A stretch of 22,871 nt of DNA from CAYZPB01 sp964568525 (GCA_964568525.1 CAZMPM010000019.1:1-22871), one strand, 5' to 3'; numbered from the stretch's first letter, positions 7,362 through 15,526 are shown. The notes: generated by a model from the sequence alone, not told the origin. A program made the numbers and translations.

Positions 7362-7377
7362 TCTTGCTAAAACCTTG

Positions 7378-7392
7378 TAATTTGACAAATTA
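7378..7392. repeat. 15-bp palindrome over the topA -35 element
   Basis: TAATTTGACAAATTA has perfect seven-base arms around a central A, and contains the whole TTGACA -35 hexamer. It could be an operator. The region is AT-rich, so chance symmetry is possible. Confidence 0.4.
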
Positions 7393-7410
7393 GCTAATAC
7401 TATTTAATAA
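7382..7410 (+). promoter_or_regulatory. Sigma-A type promoter for topA
   Basis: A consensus -35 TTGACA (7382-7387) is followed after 17 bases by TAATAA (7405-7410). The predicted transcript starts near 7417, about 45 bases before topA. It lies in the 100-base gap between dprA and topA, which holds no other gene. Confidence 0.65.
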
Positions 7411-7414
7411 TAGT
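7399..7414. repeat. 16-bp dyad over the topA -10 element
   Basis: ACTATT (7399-7404) and AATAGT (7409-7414) are inverted arms around TAAT, overlapping the -10. Together with the palindrome on the -35, the promoter carries two dyads with centres about 21 bases apart, roughly two helical turns. Confidence 0.4.
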
Positions 7415-7461
7415 GAAGGTTAATCATATTAATCAGCTTATTATGTAATCGGAGGTAAACT

Positions 7462-9531
7462 ATGGCACATTCATTAGTTATTGTTGAGTCACCGGCTAAA
7501 GCGAAGACAATCGCCAAGCATCTAGGACGCAATTATATTGTTAAAGCATCAATGGGACATGTGATCGACCTGCCTAAAAGTCAGTTGGGTGTTGATATTA
7601 AAGACGATTTCGCTCCTAAATATATTACAATTCGTGGAAAGGGAGATATCTTAAAAGATTTAAAAAGTGCTAGTAGGAAAGCCGGTCGTGTCTATCTGGC
7701 AGCTGACCCTGACCGTGAAGGTGAAGCTATTGCTTGGCACTTAGCTAAGGCGCTGGGTTTGGAAGAGGATGCTAAATACCGGGTAGTCTTCAATGAGATT
7801 ACTAAGGATGCGATAAAAGAAGCTTTTAAAAACCCCCGAGAAATAGATATAAACCTTGTAAACGCGCAACAGGCTCGAAGAATCTTAGATCGTTTGGTCG
7901 GTTATCAGATTAGCCCTCTTCTCTGGAAGAAGGTTAAGAAGGGGTTAAGTGCTGGTCGTGTACAATCAGTAGCTCTAAAAATGATTAATGACCGGGAAAA
8001 TGAGATTCTCGCTTTTGTACCAACTGAATATTGGTCACTTACCTTGAAACTTGCCGCAAAGCAGGGAGAATTTGCTGCAAGTTTTTTTGGTTATAATAAT
8101 AAAAAATATGAGTTAAATACTAAAGATGACGTTGATGTTTTACTTGCAAGTTTGGCTGGCGCAGAGTACACGATAGATAAGATTAAAAAAAGTGAGCGCA
8201 AGCGTAATCCAGCGCCATCATTTATCACTAGCACGTTGCAACAAGAGGCTGCTCGTAAACTAAACTTCCGTGCTGCAAAAACTATGATGATAGCTCAACA
8301 ACTTTATGAAGGGATTAATCTTCCGAAAATTGGTATGACAGGCTTGATTACTTATATGAGAACTGACTCTGTAAGAATCAGTGATTCTGCACGTGATGAG
8401 GCTAAACAATATATTACAGAAAAATATGGTGTTAAATACCTTGGTACTAATACGAAAATAAATAATAAAAAAGGTGCGCAGGATGCTCATGAGGCAATCC
8501 GACCAACTTCAATTTTACATAATCCTGAAAGTTTGAAGGAACACTTATCGCGTGATCAATATCGGCTTTACACGATTATTTGGGAGAGATTTATTGCTAG
8601 CCAAATGGCTGTAGCAGTCTATGATACTGTTGCCGTCGATATTATAGCTGGCAGTAAAGATGCTCTATTTAGAGCCAATGGTTCGACTGTTAAGTTTCCT
8701 GGTTTTATGAAAGTTTATATTGAAGGAAAAGATGATGCAAACGGCGATAAAGAAGAGTCGCTACCCGTTCTGACTGAAAATGAAAAATTAAAGCTACTTG
8801 ATACGGTATCTGAACAGCATTTTACTCAACCGCCACCTAGATATACAGAGGCGCGCCTGGTTAAAACAATGGAAGAACTCGGGATTGGTCGACCAAGTAC
8901 CTATGCTCCTACTCTTGACACCATTCAAAAACGTGGTTACGTAAGACTTGATCAGAAAAGATTTGTGCCAACTGAATTAGGCAAACTAGTAAACGAAATG
9001 ATTGAAGAATTTTTTGCTAATCAAATTAAAATCGAGTTTACAGCTGAGCTAGAGGAGAAACTAGATTTGGTTGAAACCGGGGAACTCAATTGGGAGAAGC
9101 TTTTGCGCGAATTTTATGTTGGATTTGAGGCTGATTTAAAGGCTGCCGAAGAAGAGATGAAAGACGTTGAATTAAAAGATGAAGTTTCTGATGAAATCTG
9201 CGAGAAGTGCGGAAGACCGATGGTTTACAAATTGAGCAGGTATGGTAAATTTCTTGGCTGTTCTGGCTTCCCAGAATGTCGTAACATTAAATCAATTGTA
9301 AATAAGATAGACGTACCATGCCCAAAATGCGGTAGCGATATCATTGTACGGAAGGGCAAAAAGAAGAGTTTTTATGGCTGTAGTGCTTATCCGAACTGTG
9401 ATTATATTTCTTTTGATAAGCCGGTGAGCAGGCCTTGTCCGAGCTGCAATAACATGATGGTTGAAAAATATCGGAAAAGTGGCAATGTCATCAAGTGTAC
9501 TGAATGTGATTATACAGAAGAAATGATATAA
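7462..9531 (+). CDS. topA: DNA topoisomerase I (type IA)
   Basis: TopA relaxes negative supercoils through a transient 5'-phosphotyrosine link. The 689-residue product starts with the Toprim domain (VIVESPAKAKTI, catalytic E9; DPDREGEA from D82). The active-site tyrosine is in GLITYMRTDS (Y298). Three four-cysteine zinc ribbons end the protein: C580/C583/C600/C606, C620/C623/C640/C646 and C659/C662/C679/C682. The third has a tighter spacing and lacks the GCSxYPxC form of the first two. The layout is that of Bacillota enzymes. The start has GGAGGT upstream, and a separate promoter precedes it. Its stop overlaps an in-frame upstream ATG of trmFO. Confidence 0.97.
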   Translation: MAHSLVIVESPAKAKTIAKHLGRNYIVKASMGHVIDLPKSQLGVDIKDDFAPKYITIRGKGDILKDLKSASRKAGRVYLAADPDREGEAIAWHLAKALGLEEDAKYRVVFNEITKDAIKEAFKNPREIDINLVNAQQARRILDRLVGYQISPLLWKKVKKGLSAGRVQSVALKMINDRENEILAFVPTEYWSLTLKLAAKQGEFAASFFGYNNKKYELNTKDDVDVLLASLAGAEYTIDKIKKSERKRNPAPSFITSTLQQEAARKLNFRAAKTMMIAQQLYEGINLPKIGMTGLITYMRTDSVRISDSARDEAKQYITEKYGVKYLGTNTKINNKKGAQDAHEAIRPTSILHNPESLKEHLSRDQYRLYTIIWERFIASQMAVAVYDTVAVDIIAGSKDALFRANGSTVKFPGFMKVYIEGKDDANGDKEESLPVLTENEKLKLLDTVSEQHFTQPPPRYTEARLVKTMEELGIGRPSTYAPTLDTIQKRGYVRLDQKRFVPTELGKLVNEMIEEFFANQIKIEFTAELEEKLDLVETGELNWEKLLREFYVGFEADLKAAEEEMKDVELKDEVSDEICEKCGRPMVYKLSRYGKFLGCSGFPECRNIKSIVNKIDVPCPKCGSDIIVRKGKKKSFYGCSAYPNCDYISFDKPVSRPCPSCNNMMVEKYRKSGNVIKCTECDYTEEMI

Positions 9532-9554
9532 TGCAGGAAACTGGGGAATCGATT

Positions 9555-10868
9555 ATGACGAAGCAAGCACAAGTGAATGTGATCGGAGCAGGCTTGGCTG
9601 GTGTTGAAGCTGCTTGGCAAATCGTGCAAAGAGACGTGCAAGTTAATTTATATGAGATGAAAGCTCACAAAAAGAGTCCGGCGCATCATTCTGAGTTGTT
9701 TGCTGAACTTGTTTGTAGTAACTCATTACGTTCGAATAGTATTGATAATGGAGTTGGACTATTAAAAGAAGAATTACGCAGATTAGACTCGCTGGTGCTA
9801 CATAGTGCTGACTTGCATGCTGTGCCCGCTGGTGGTGCACTAGCCGTAGACCGCATAGCTTTTTCACAAGAGATAACAGATCGGATTAAAGCCCACCCTT
9901 TAATTAAAGTAATTGAAGAAGAAGTTACGGAGATCCCTGAAGGCACTACTGTGATTGCTACAGGACCACTAACTTCAGACGCTTTTGCCAGTGCAATTAG
10001 AGGACTGATTGGCGATAATTACTTGTACTTTTACGATGCTGCAGCGCCGATAATTGCTCGCGAAAGCATTGATTTTTCTAAGGTATATATTGCATCAAGA
10101 TATGATAAAGGAGAAGCTGCTTATATTAATTGTCCGCTGATAGAGGAGGAATTTGCAGTTTTTTATGGTATTTTGATTTCAGCGGAAAGAGTGCAACTTC
10201 ATGATTTTGAAAAAGCACAATATTTTGAAGGTTGCATGCCGATTGAGGTACTTGCAGCTAGAAATCGCCAAACCTTGCTATTCGGAGCAATGAAACCTGT
10301 GGGCCTGGTTAATCCATATACTGGGAAGCTGCCATACGCAGTTGTGCAGCTGCGACAAGAGAATCAGGCTGGCTCGATGTACAATATAGTCGGTTTTCAG
10401 ACCAATCTTAAGTGGCCCGATCAGAAGCGACTTATTAACAGCATCCCGGGTTTAGAAGAGGCTGAAATACTGCGCTATGGCGTAATGCATCGGAATACTT
10501 ATATTAACTCACCAGGCTTGTTAAATTCCTATTATCAATTTAAGGCGGACCCTCGGTTATTTTTTGCTGGTCAGATTACCGGAGTTGAAGGCTATGTCGA
10601 ATCAGCAGCATCAGGTTTGGTTGCAGGAATAAATGCTGCCGCTTATGCAAAAAACGAGCGCCTATGCAGTTTTCCCATAGAGACAATGATTGGTGCCATG
10701 GCTAATTATATTGCCGATAATCAAGTCAAACAGTTTCAACCAATGAATGCAAACTTTGGATTAGTTCCGCCTATAGCTACATGTGTCAAAGGTAAAAAGG
10801 AAAAGAATCAGCAGCTAGCGAATATCGCACTAAAAAACCTACAGAGTTTTGCAAAGGAGTATTTATAA
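9555..10868 (+). CDS. trmFO: Methylenetetrahydrofolate-tRNA-(uracil-5-)-methyltransferase TrmFO
   Basis: TrmFO makes 5-methyluridine at U54 of tRNA, using methylene-tetrahydrofolate and reduced FAD. From ATG 9555 the product is 437 residues, the normal size. It begins with the FAD-binding GAGLAG (11-16). The LVCSNSLRS segment holds C54, and EGCMPIEVLA holds C227; both positions match the two cysteines known to matter in the Bacillus enzyme. The C-terminal half has FFAGQITGVEGYVESAASG. I prefer ATG 9555, which has GGGGA seven bases upstream, to ATG 9531, which overlaps the topA stop and lacks a good site. The gene continues the topA operon and is followed by xerC after 15 bases. Confidence 0.95.
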   Translation: MTKQAQVNVIGAGLAGVEAAWQIVQRDVQVNLYEMKAHKKSPAHHSELFAELVCSNSLRSNSIDNGVGLLKEELRRLDSLVLHSADLHAVPAGGALAVDRIAFSQEITDRIKAHPLIKVIEEEVTEIPEGTTVIATGPLTSDAFASAIRGLIGDNYLYFYDAAAPIIARESIDFSKVYIASRYDKGEAAYINCPLIEEEFAVFYGILISAERVQLHDFEKAQYFEGCMPIEVLAARNRQTLLFGAMKPVGLVNPYTGKLPYAVVQLRQENQAGSMYNIVGFQTNLKWPDQKRLINSIPGLEEAEILRYGVMHRNTYINSPGLLNSYYQFKADPRLFFAGQITGVEGYVESAASGLVAGINAAAYAKNERLCSFPIETMIGAMANYIADNQVKQFQPMNANFGLVPPIATCVKGKKEKNQQLANIALKNLQSFAKEYL

Positions 10869-10883
10869 AGGAAGGTAACAGCA

Positions 10884-11774
10884 ATGTTTTCAGCCTATCT
10901 AAAAGATTATCATGGGTATTTATTGATTGAGCGAAACGCTGCTCAACATACAATATCGTCGTATTTTAAGGATATTAACGACTTTGCTGATTTTTTAACA
11001 GCTGAAAAGATTACTGATCTTAACCAGATTGAATATTTAACAATCCGCAAGTATTTAGCGACACTTAACGCGCAGGAGTATTCGCGCAGAACAATTGCGC
11101 GAAAGCTGTCGGGTTTACGTACCTTTTTTAAATTTTTGATTAGAGAAGGGTATATTGAACAAAACCCATTCCAACTTGTTTCTACACCAAAGTTGGATAA
11201 AAAGCTACCGGTCTTCATGTATACAGAAGAGATTAACGAGCTTTTAACAATGCCGGATGCGGAAACACCGTTAGGGATACGTGATCGAGCAATTATGGAT
11301 GTACTCTACGCAAGCGGAATGCGTGTGAGCGAGCTTGTTTCGCTAAACCTTTCTTCAATTGATTTTGTCTCGAAAACTGCGTTGGTTTATGGCAAAGGGA
11401 ACAAGGAGCGTTATGTGAATCTAGGTAAATATTCATTGGAATCACTTGCAAACTATCTTGATAATTCACGGAATAAGTTAACTTTGGATATTAAGAATGA
11501 AGCACTTTTTGTGAATCGCTATGGAAGTCGGATAAGTGACCGTAGTGTTCGCAGATTGATTGATAAGTATGTTGACGAGTTGGCGCTAAATAAGAATATA
11601 AGTCCACACAGCTTTCGTCATACATTTGCAACTCACTTGTTAAACGGTGGTGCGGATTTAAGAGTGGTACAAGAGTTGCTGGGACATGCAAACATTTCAA
11701 CGACGCAAATATATACACACGTTACAAAAGAAAAACTGCAATCTATTTATAGGGATTTTCATCCGCGTGCGTAA
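10884..11774 (+). CDS. xerC: Tyrosine recombinase XerC (CodV-type)
   Basis: XerC acts with XerD at dif to resolve chromosome dimers. The 296-residue product has the N-terminal SAM-like core-binding domain (about 1-95) and the catalytic domain with all key residues: R147, K171, H242, R245, H268 and nucleophile Y277 (in TQIYTHV). AAGGAAGGT precedes ATG 10884. The position directly before hslV-hslU-codY matches codV of Bacillus, so this is the housekeeping recombinase and not an integrase from a mobile element; no att-like repeats were seen nearby. Confidence 0.94.
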   Translation: MFSAYLKDYHGYLLIERNAAQHTISSYFKDINDFADFLTAEKITDLNQIEYLTIRKYLATLNAQEYSRRTIARKLSGLRTFFKFLIREGYIEQNPFQLVSTPKLDKKLPVFMYTEEINELLTMPDAETPLGIRDRAIMDVLYASGMRVSELVSLNLSSIDFVSKTALVYGKGNKERYVNLGKYSLESLANYLDNSRNKLTLDIKNEALFVNRYGSRISDRSVRRLIDKYVDELALNKNISPHSFRHTFATHLLNGGADLRVVQELLGHANISTTQIYTHVTKEKLQSIYRDFHPRA

Positions 11775-11794
11775 CTAAAAAGGAGGGCTCGGTT

Positions 11795-12337
11795 ATGAAT
11801 GGTGAATTTCATGCAACAACAATATTTGCAATCAAGCACAAGGGAGAGTCTGTGATGATCGGTGATGGACAGGTTACACTCTCCAATTCAGTAATTATGA
11901 AAAAGACTGCTAAAAAGGTTAGAAGATTATATCATGATACGATTGTTGCGGGTTTTGCTGGTTCTGTGGGCGATGCGTTTTCTTTATTTGAGAAATTTGA
12001 AGGCAAACTTGAGAAATATAGTGGTAACTTGCAACGCGCAGCTGTTGAACTAGCTAAAGATTGGCGTTTAGACAAAGCATTACGTCAACTTGAAGCCCTA
12101 TTAATTGTAATGGATAAGGATAGTTTATTATTAATCTCCGGTAGTGGAGAGGTAATTGAACCTGATGATAATATGCTTGCAATTGGTTCTGGCGGAAATT
12201 ATGCGCTTAGCGCTGGCCGCGCTTTAGCACGTTACTCACCAGAATTGTCTGCGTATGAAATTGCTGAAGCGGCAATGAATATTGCTGCAGATATCTGTGT
12301 CTATACAAATAATAATTTTACAATAGAAAAATTATAA
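11795..12337 (+). CDS. hslV: ATP-dependent protease proteolytic subunit HslV (ClpQ/CodW)
   Basis: HslV forms the double hexameric peptidase core that works with the HslU unfoldase. The 180-residue product shows the family's FHATTIFA start, GDGQVT (23-28), KKVRRLY (40-46), GFAGSV and AIGSGGNYAL. The start at ATG 11795 has AAGGAGGG upstream. It encodes MNGEFHATT, so the family's active Thr is residue 8 by alignment and not residue 2. Bacillus-type relatives also carry a few leader residues, but often with Ser or Gly at position 2. Here the residue after Met is Asn, which methionine aminopeptidase normally does not expose. hslU starts 7 bases after the stop. Confidence 0.94.
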   Translation: MNGEFHATTIFAIKHKGESVMIGDGQVTLSNSVIMKKTAKKVRRLYHDTIVAGFAGSVGDAFSLFEKFEGKLEKYSGNLQRAAVELAKDWRLDKALRQLEALLIVMDKDSLLLISGSGEVIEPDDNMLAIGSGGNYALSAGRALARYSPELSAYEIAEAAMNIAADICVYTNNNFTIEKL

Positions 12338-12344
12338 GGAGCAA

Positions 12345-13727
12345 ATGATGAACACAGTAAATTCTTTAACGCCAAATGAAATAGTTGCCGAGTTAGATAA
12401 GTATGTTGTTGGTCAGAGTGAGGCGAAGCGTTCAGTTGCTGTAGCTCTTCGCAATCGTTATCGGCGTAGTTTGCTATCTGAAGATATTAGAGAAGAAATC
12501 GTACCGAAAAATATCTTGATGATTGGGCCAACTGGGGTCGGTAAAACCGAAATTGCTAGACGATTAGCCAAGTTTGTTGGGTCTCCTTTTATCAAGGTGG
12601 AGGCAACTAAGTTTACTGAGGTCGGTTATGTTGGCCGTGACGTTGAGTCAATGGTGCGCGATTTGGTTGATATTTCTATTAGAATGGTAAAAGCTGAAAG
12701 AACTGATGCAGTTGCCGAACAAGCTGAGAATCAGGCAAACGATCGCCTAGTAGAGTTATTAGCGCCAAGCGCAAAACGTGAAAAAGGGTCTGCAAATCCG
12801 TTTGATCTGTTTTTTGGGAAACAGGAAGAAGAGGAAGTTCCACAAATTGATGATGAGCAGCTTAGTCAGAAAAGACGCTCACTTAAGTTCCGTTTATTAA
12901 AGGGTGAACTTGAGAATGAAATGATCGAAATTGAGATTGAAGAGAGTGCTGCAATGCCTGATGTATTTTCGGGTGCCGAACAGATGGGTATAAATGTACA
13001 GGATTTATTTGGTGGTCTATTTCCGAAGAAAAAGAAAAAACGGATGACCACTGTTAAAGATGCACGTGAGTATTTGAAACAAGAAGAAGCAGATAAACTG
13101 ATCAATATGGATGAAATCATTCATGAAGCTATCAAACGCGCTGAAGAGTCAGGAATTATTTTTATCGATGAGATAGACAAAATCGCTAGTCGGGAGCATG
13201 GGCCGGATGTTTCTCGTGAAGGGGTACAACGTGATATTCTACCAATTGTCGAAGGGTCAACTGTTGTGACTAAGTACGGGCCAATCAAAACTGACTACAT
13301 TCTTTTTATTGCTGCAGGCGCTTTTCACATGTCTAAGCCATCGGATTTAGTGCCTGAACTACAGGGAAGATTTCCAATTCGGGTTGAGTTGAGTAGTCTG
13401 TCGGTAGAAGATTTTGTGAGAATCCTTACTAAGCCGAAAAATTCCCTCTTGAGACAGTATACGGCACTATTAGGAACTGAAGGAATCGAGATTATCTTTA
13501 CTGCAGATGCTATTCAAGAGATTGCGCAAATGGCCTACGAGGTCAATCAAGAGATGGAAAATATTGGTGCTAGAAGACTAAGTACTTTATTGGAGAAGCT
13601 ATTGGAAGACCTATCTTTTGCCGCTCCCGATATTAACTTAAAAACAATTACTATAACTCCAGAGTATGTTAATGAGAAACTAGAGAATTTGGTCAAAAAC
13701 AGAGATTTATCACAATACATTCTGTAA
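12345..13727 (+). CDS. hslU: ATP-dependent protease ATPase subunit HslU (ClpY/CodX)
   Basis: HslU is the AAA+ ring that unfolds substrates and feeds them to HslV. The 460-residue product has Walker A GPTGVGKT (61-68), the pore segment GYVGRD (94-99), and a charged intermediate domain (about 110-245) with a lysine-rich run near 228-233. Walker B IIFIDE is at 271-276. The C-terminal tail DLSQYIL is the part that docks into HslV. All parts needed for activity are present, and the length is normal. Adjacent ATG codons at 12345 and 12348 both follow AAGGA; the choice changes one residue. The gene belongs to the xerC-hslV-hslU-codY cluster. Confidence 0.96.
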   Translation: MMNTVNSLTPNEIVAELDKYVVGQSEAKRSVAVALRNRYRRSLLSEDIREEIVPKNILMIGPTGVGKTEIARRLAKFVGSPFIKVEATKFTEVGYVGRDVESMVRDLVDISIRMVKAERTDAVAEQAENQANDRLVELLAPSAKREKGSANPFDLFFGKQEEEEVPQIDDEQLSQKRRSLKFRLLKGELENEMIEIEIEESAAMPDVFSGAEQMGINVQDLFGGLFPKKKKKRMTTVKDAREYLKQEEADKLINMDEIIHEAIKRAEESGIIFIDEIDKIASREHGPDVSREGVQRDILPIVEGSTVVTKYGPIKTDYILFIAAGAFHMSKPSDLVPELQGRFPIRVELSSLSVEDFVRILTKPKNSLLRQYTALLGTEGIEIIFTADAIQEIAQMAYEVNQEMENIGARRLSTLLEKLLEDLSFAAPDINLKTITITPEYVNEKLENLVKNRDLSQYIL

Positions 13728-13745
13728 GTAAATTGGGGTGGTAAC

Positions 13746-14528
13746 ATGAATTTATTAGCAAAAACAAGAAGAATTAATTCACGATTGCAGAAGACCGCTG
13801 GGCATACTGTTGATTTTAATGAGATTGCTGAAGTTTTAAGTGAGGTTATAGATGCTAATATTTTTGTTGTAAGTCCGACAGGGGATCTTCTGGGGTTAAT
13901 GATTGCTGAACCAATTGATAACAAACGCGTAATGTTAATGATTGAGGAACGGCTTTTTCCTGCGGAATATAGTTCACAGCTATTAGAACAAGATAATACG
14001 ATCTTTAATATCGGTATTGATAATCCGCTCACCTCTTTTCCTGAGGAGATGAAAGAGGTTTTTGGTAATAGCTATACTGCTTTAATACCAATTGTTGGCG
14101 GTGGATTGCGTGTTGGGACATTAATTATTGGACGACTTAATCAGCCTTTTACCGATGATGACCTTGTATTAGGCGAGTACAGTGCAACAGTAATCGGTAT
14201 GGAAATACTTAGGGTTAAGTCAGAACTAATCGAGCGCGAGATTCGCGATAATGCAGTAATTGATATTGCGATAAAATCTTTATCTTATAGTGAGTTAGAG
14301 GCTGTCCAGCATATTTTCGAGCATTTAACAAATAAAGAGGGATTAATCGTAGCAAGTAAAATAGCTGATAACGTTGGCATTACACGTAGTGTTATTGTTA
14401 ATGCATTAAGAAAACTGGAGAGTGCTGGTGTTATTGAAACACGATCATTAGGGATGAAAGGCACATATATTAGAGTAAATAACGATAAATTATTTGCTGA
14501 ATTGAAGCGCTATAATTATCACAAATAA
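13746..14528 (+). CDS. codY: Global transcription regulator CodY
   Basis: CodY senses branched-chain amino acids and GTP and represses starvation genes in Bacillota. The 260-residue product has the N-terminal GAF domain. Compared with Bacillus subtilis CodY, ligand-pocket positions R61, M65, F71, Y75, F98 and P99 are kept, while position 62 is Val instead of Met. The C-terminal winged helix carries the near-invariant ASKIADNVGITRSVIVNALR (203-222) and SLGMKGTYI. This suggests the usual AATTTTCWGAAAATT-type target is recognised. GGGGTGG precedes ATG 13746. It is the last gene of the topA-codY run; no terminator is evident behind it, and rpsB starts from its own promoter. Confidence 0.97.
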   Translation: MNLLAKTRRINSRLQKTAGHTVDFNEIAEVLSEVIDANIFVVSPTGDLLGLMIAEPIDNKRVMLMIEERLFPAEYSSQLLEQDNTIFNIGIDNPLTSFPEEMKEVFGNSYTALIPIVGGGLRVGTLIIGRLNQPFTDDDLVLGEYSATVIGMEILRVKSELIEREIRDNAVIDIAIKSLSYSELEAVQHIFEHLTNKEGLIVASKIADNVGITRSVIVNALRKLESAGVIETRSLGMKGTYIRVNNDKLFAELKRYNYHK

Positions 14529-14539
14529 AGCTTAGCTTC

Positions 14540-14568
14540 TTGCAAACTATTCGTGTTTATGTTATATT
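14540..14568 (+). promoter_or_regulatory. Strong sigma-A type promoter for rpsB
   Basis: TTGCAA (14540-14545) and TATATT (14563-14568) are spaced by exactly 17 bases. Transcription would start near 14575, leaving an untranslated leader of almost 100 bases before rpsB. Confidence 0.75.
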
Positions 14569-14598
14569 ATTTAGGTGAAAAAACACACATTAAGGGAT

Positions 14599-14630
14599 TT
14601 AATTATGGTGCTGGGAACAGTCGTAATTAA
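14599..14630 (+). ncRNA. Structured rpsB leader hairpin (candidate S2 autoregulatory element)
   Basis: TTAATTA (14599-14605) pairs perfectly with TAATTAA (14624-14630). Inside, CTG (14611-14613) pairs with CAG (14618-14620) across GGAA, a GNRA-type loop, with an asymmetric internal loop between the two helices. There is no T run, so it is not a terminator. A two-helix stem between the promoter and the S2 gene is what an autogenous ribosomal-protein binding site would look like. That function is inference, and I did not match it to a described family. Confidence 0.5.
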
Positions 14631-14672
14631 TTATGAACTTAGTGGAGGAGAAACCAAAGGGAGGTGAAGGAT

Positions 14673-15515
14673 ATGGCAGTAATATCTATGAAACAGCTGT
14701 TAGAAGCAGGTGTACATTTTGGACATCAAACTCGCCGCTGGAATCCTAAGATGGATCGCTATATCTTTACAGAAAGAAACGGTATTTATATTATTGATTT
14801 ACAAAAAACGGTTAAGAAAATTGACGAGGCTTATAATTTTTTGAAAGAATTATCTGCATCCGGCAAAACGGTTTTATTCGTTGGTACTAAGAAACAAGCA
14901 CAAGAGGCGGTCAAGGATGAAGCAATTCGTTCTGACAGCTTCTATATTAATCAGAGATGGCTTGGCGGTACTTTAACAAACTTCGAAACAATCCAAAAAT
15001 CAATTAATCGTTTAAAAGAACTTGAAACGATGGAAGCTAAAGGAACTTTTGAAGTTTTACCCAAAAAAGAAGTAATTATCTTGAAAAAAGAAATGGAACG
15101 TTTAGAGAAATTTCTTAGTGGAATCAAAGAAATGAAAAAATTACCTGGTGCTCTTTTCGTTATTGACCCTCGCAAAGAAAGAATTGCAATTGCTGAGGCG
15201 AGAAAACTGAAAATACCAATCGTGGGAATTGTTGATACTAACTGTGACCCTGATGAGATCGATTATGTAATACCTGGGAACGATGACGCAATCAGAGCCG
15301 TAAAGTTAATAACTGCAAGAATCGCTGATGCAGTTATTGAAGGTAAAGAGGGAGTTTCAGAAGGCGAGTCAGTTGAAGAAACTGAAAAACCTGAAGCAAA
15401 AGTTGTTAAAGCAGCTAAACCAAAAAAAGAGGCAGTTGTTGCTGAAACTGAAACTATTGTTGAAGAAATCGAATTTTCTGAAGCATTAACAGACGAAATT
15501 ATAGAAGAAGCTTAA
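14673..15515 (+). CDS. rpsB: 30S ribosomal protein S2
   Basis: S2 binds late to the 30S body and helps anchor S1-type functions. The 280-residue product has the standard body (MAVISMKQLLEAGVHFGHQ at the start; RWLGGTLTN at 95-103; VIDPRKE at 163-169; IPIVGIVDTNCDPD at 181-194). After the body comes a tail of about 55 residues (226-280) rich in Glu, Ala, Lys and Val. Many S2 proteins stop near residue 230-260. ATG 14673 is the start: GGGAGGTG at 14659-14666 is a very strong site, and the in-frame GTG at 14664 lies inside it. It is followed by an intrinsic terminator, so it is largely a single-gene unit. Confidence 0.96.
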   Translation: MAVISMKQLLEAGVHFGHQTRRWNPKMDRYIFTERNGIYIIDLQKTVKKIDEAYNFLKELSASGKTVLFVGTKKQAQEAVKDEAIRSDSFYINQRWLGGTLTNFETIQKSINRLKELETMEAKGTFEVLPKKEVIILKKEMERLEKFLSGIKEMKKLPGALFVIDPRKERIAIAEARKLKIPIVGIVDTNCDPDEIDYVIPGNDDAIRAVKLITARIADAVIEGKEGVSEGESVEETEKPEAKVVKAAKPKKEAVVAETETIVEEIEFSEALTDEIIEEA

Positions 15516-15526
15516 AATGATGAGAT

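Noticed and set aside
10884..11774. Tyrosine recombinase as the mark of a mobile element
   Set aside because: Its place before hslV-hslU-codY is the conserved codV position, and no att repeats, tRNA gene or cargo genes are nearby.
13547..14032. 161-codon open frame on the - strand across the hslU-codY junction
   Set aside because: Antisense to two strongly conserved genes; the residue mix is that of a shadow frame (rich in Ser, Ile and Leu), with no motif.
14525..14540. Short palindrome AAGCTTAGCTT after codY as a terminator
   Set aside because: The loop would be too small for a stable RNA hairpin and no T tract follows.
15472..15486. CodY-box-like AATTTTCTGAAGCAT
   Set aside because: Twelve of 15 positions match the CodY consensus, but it is inside the rpsB tail coding region, is not dyad-symmetric, and lies beyond any promoter I can identify.
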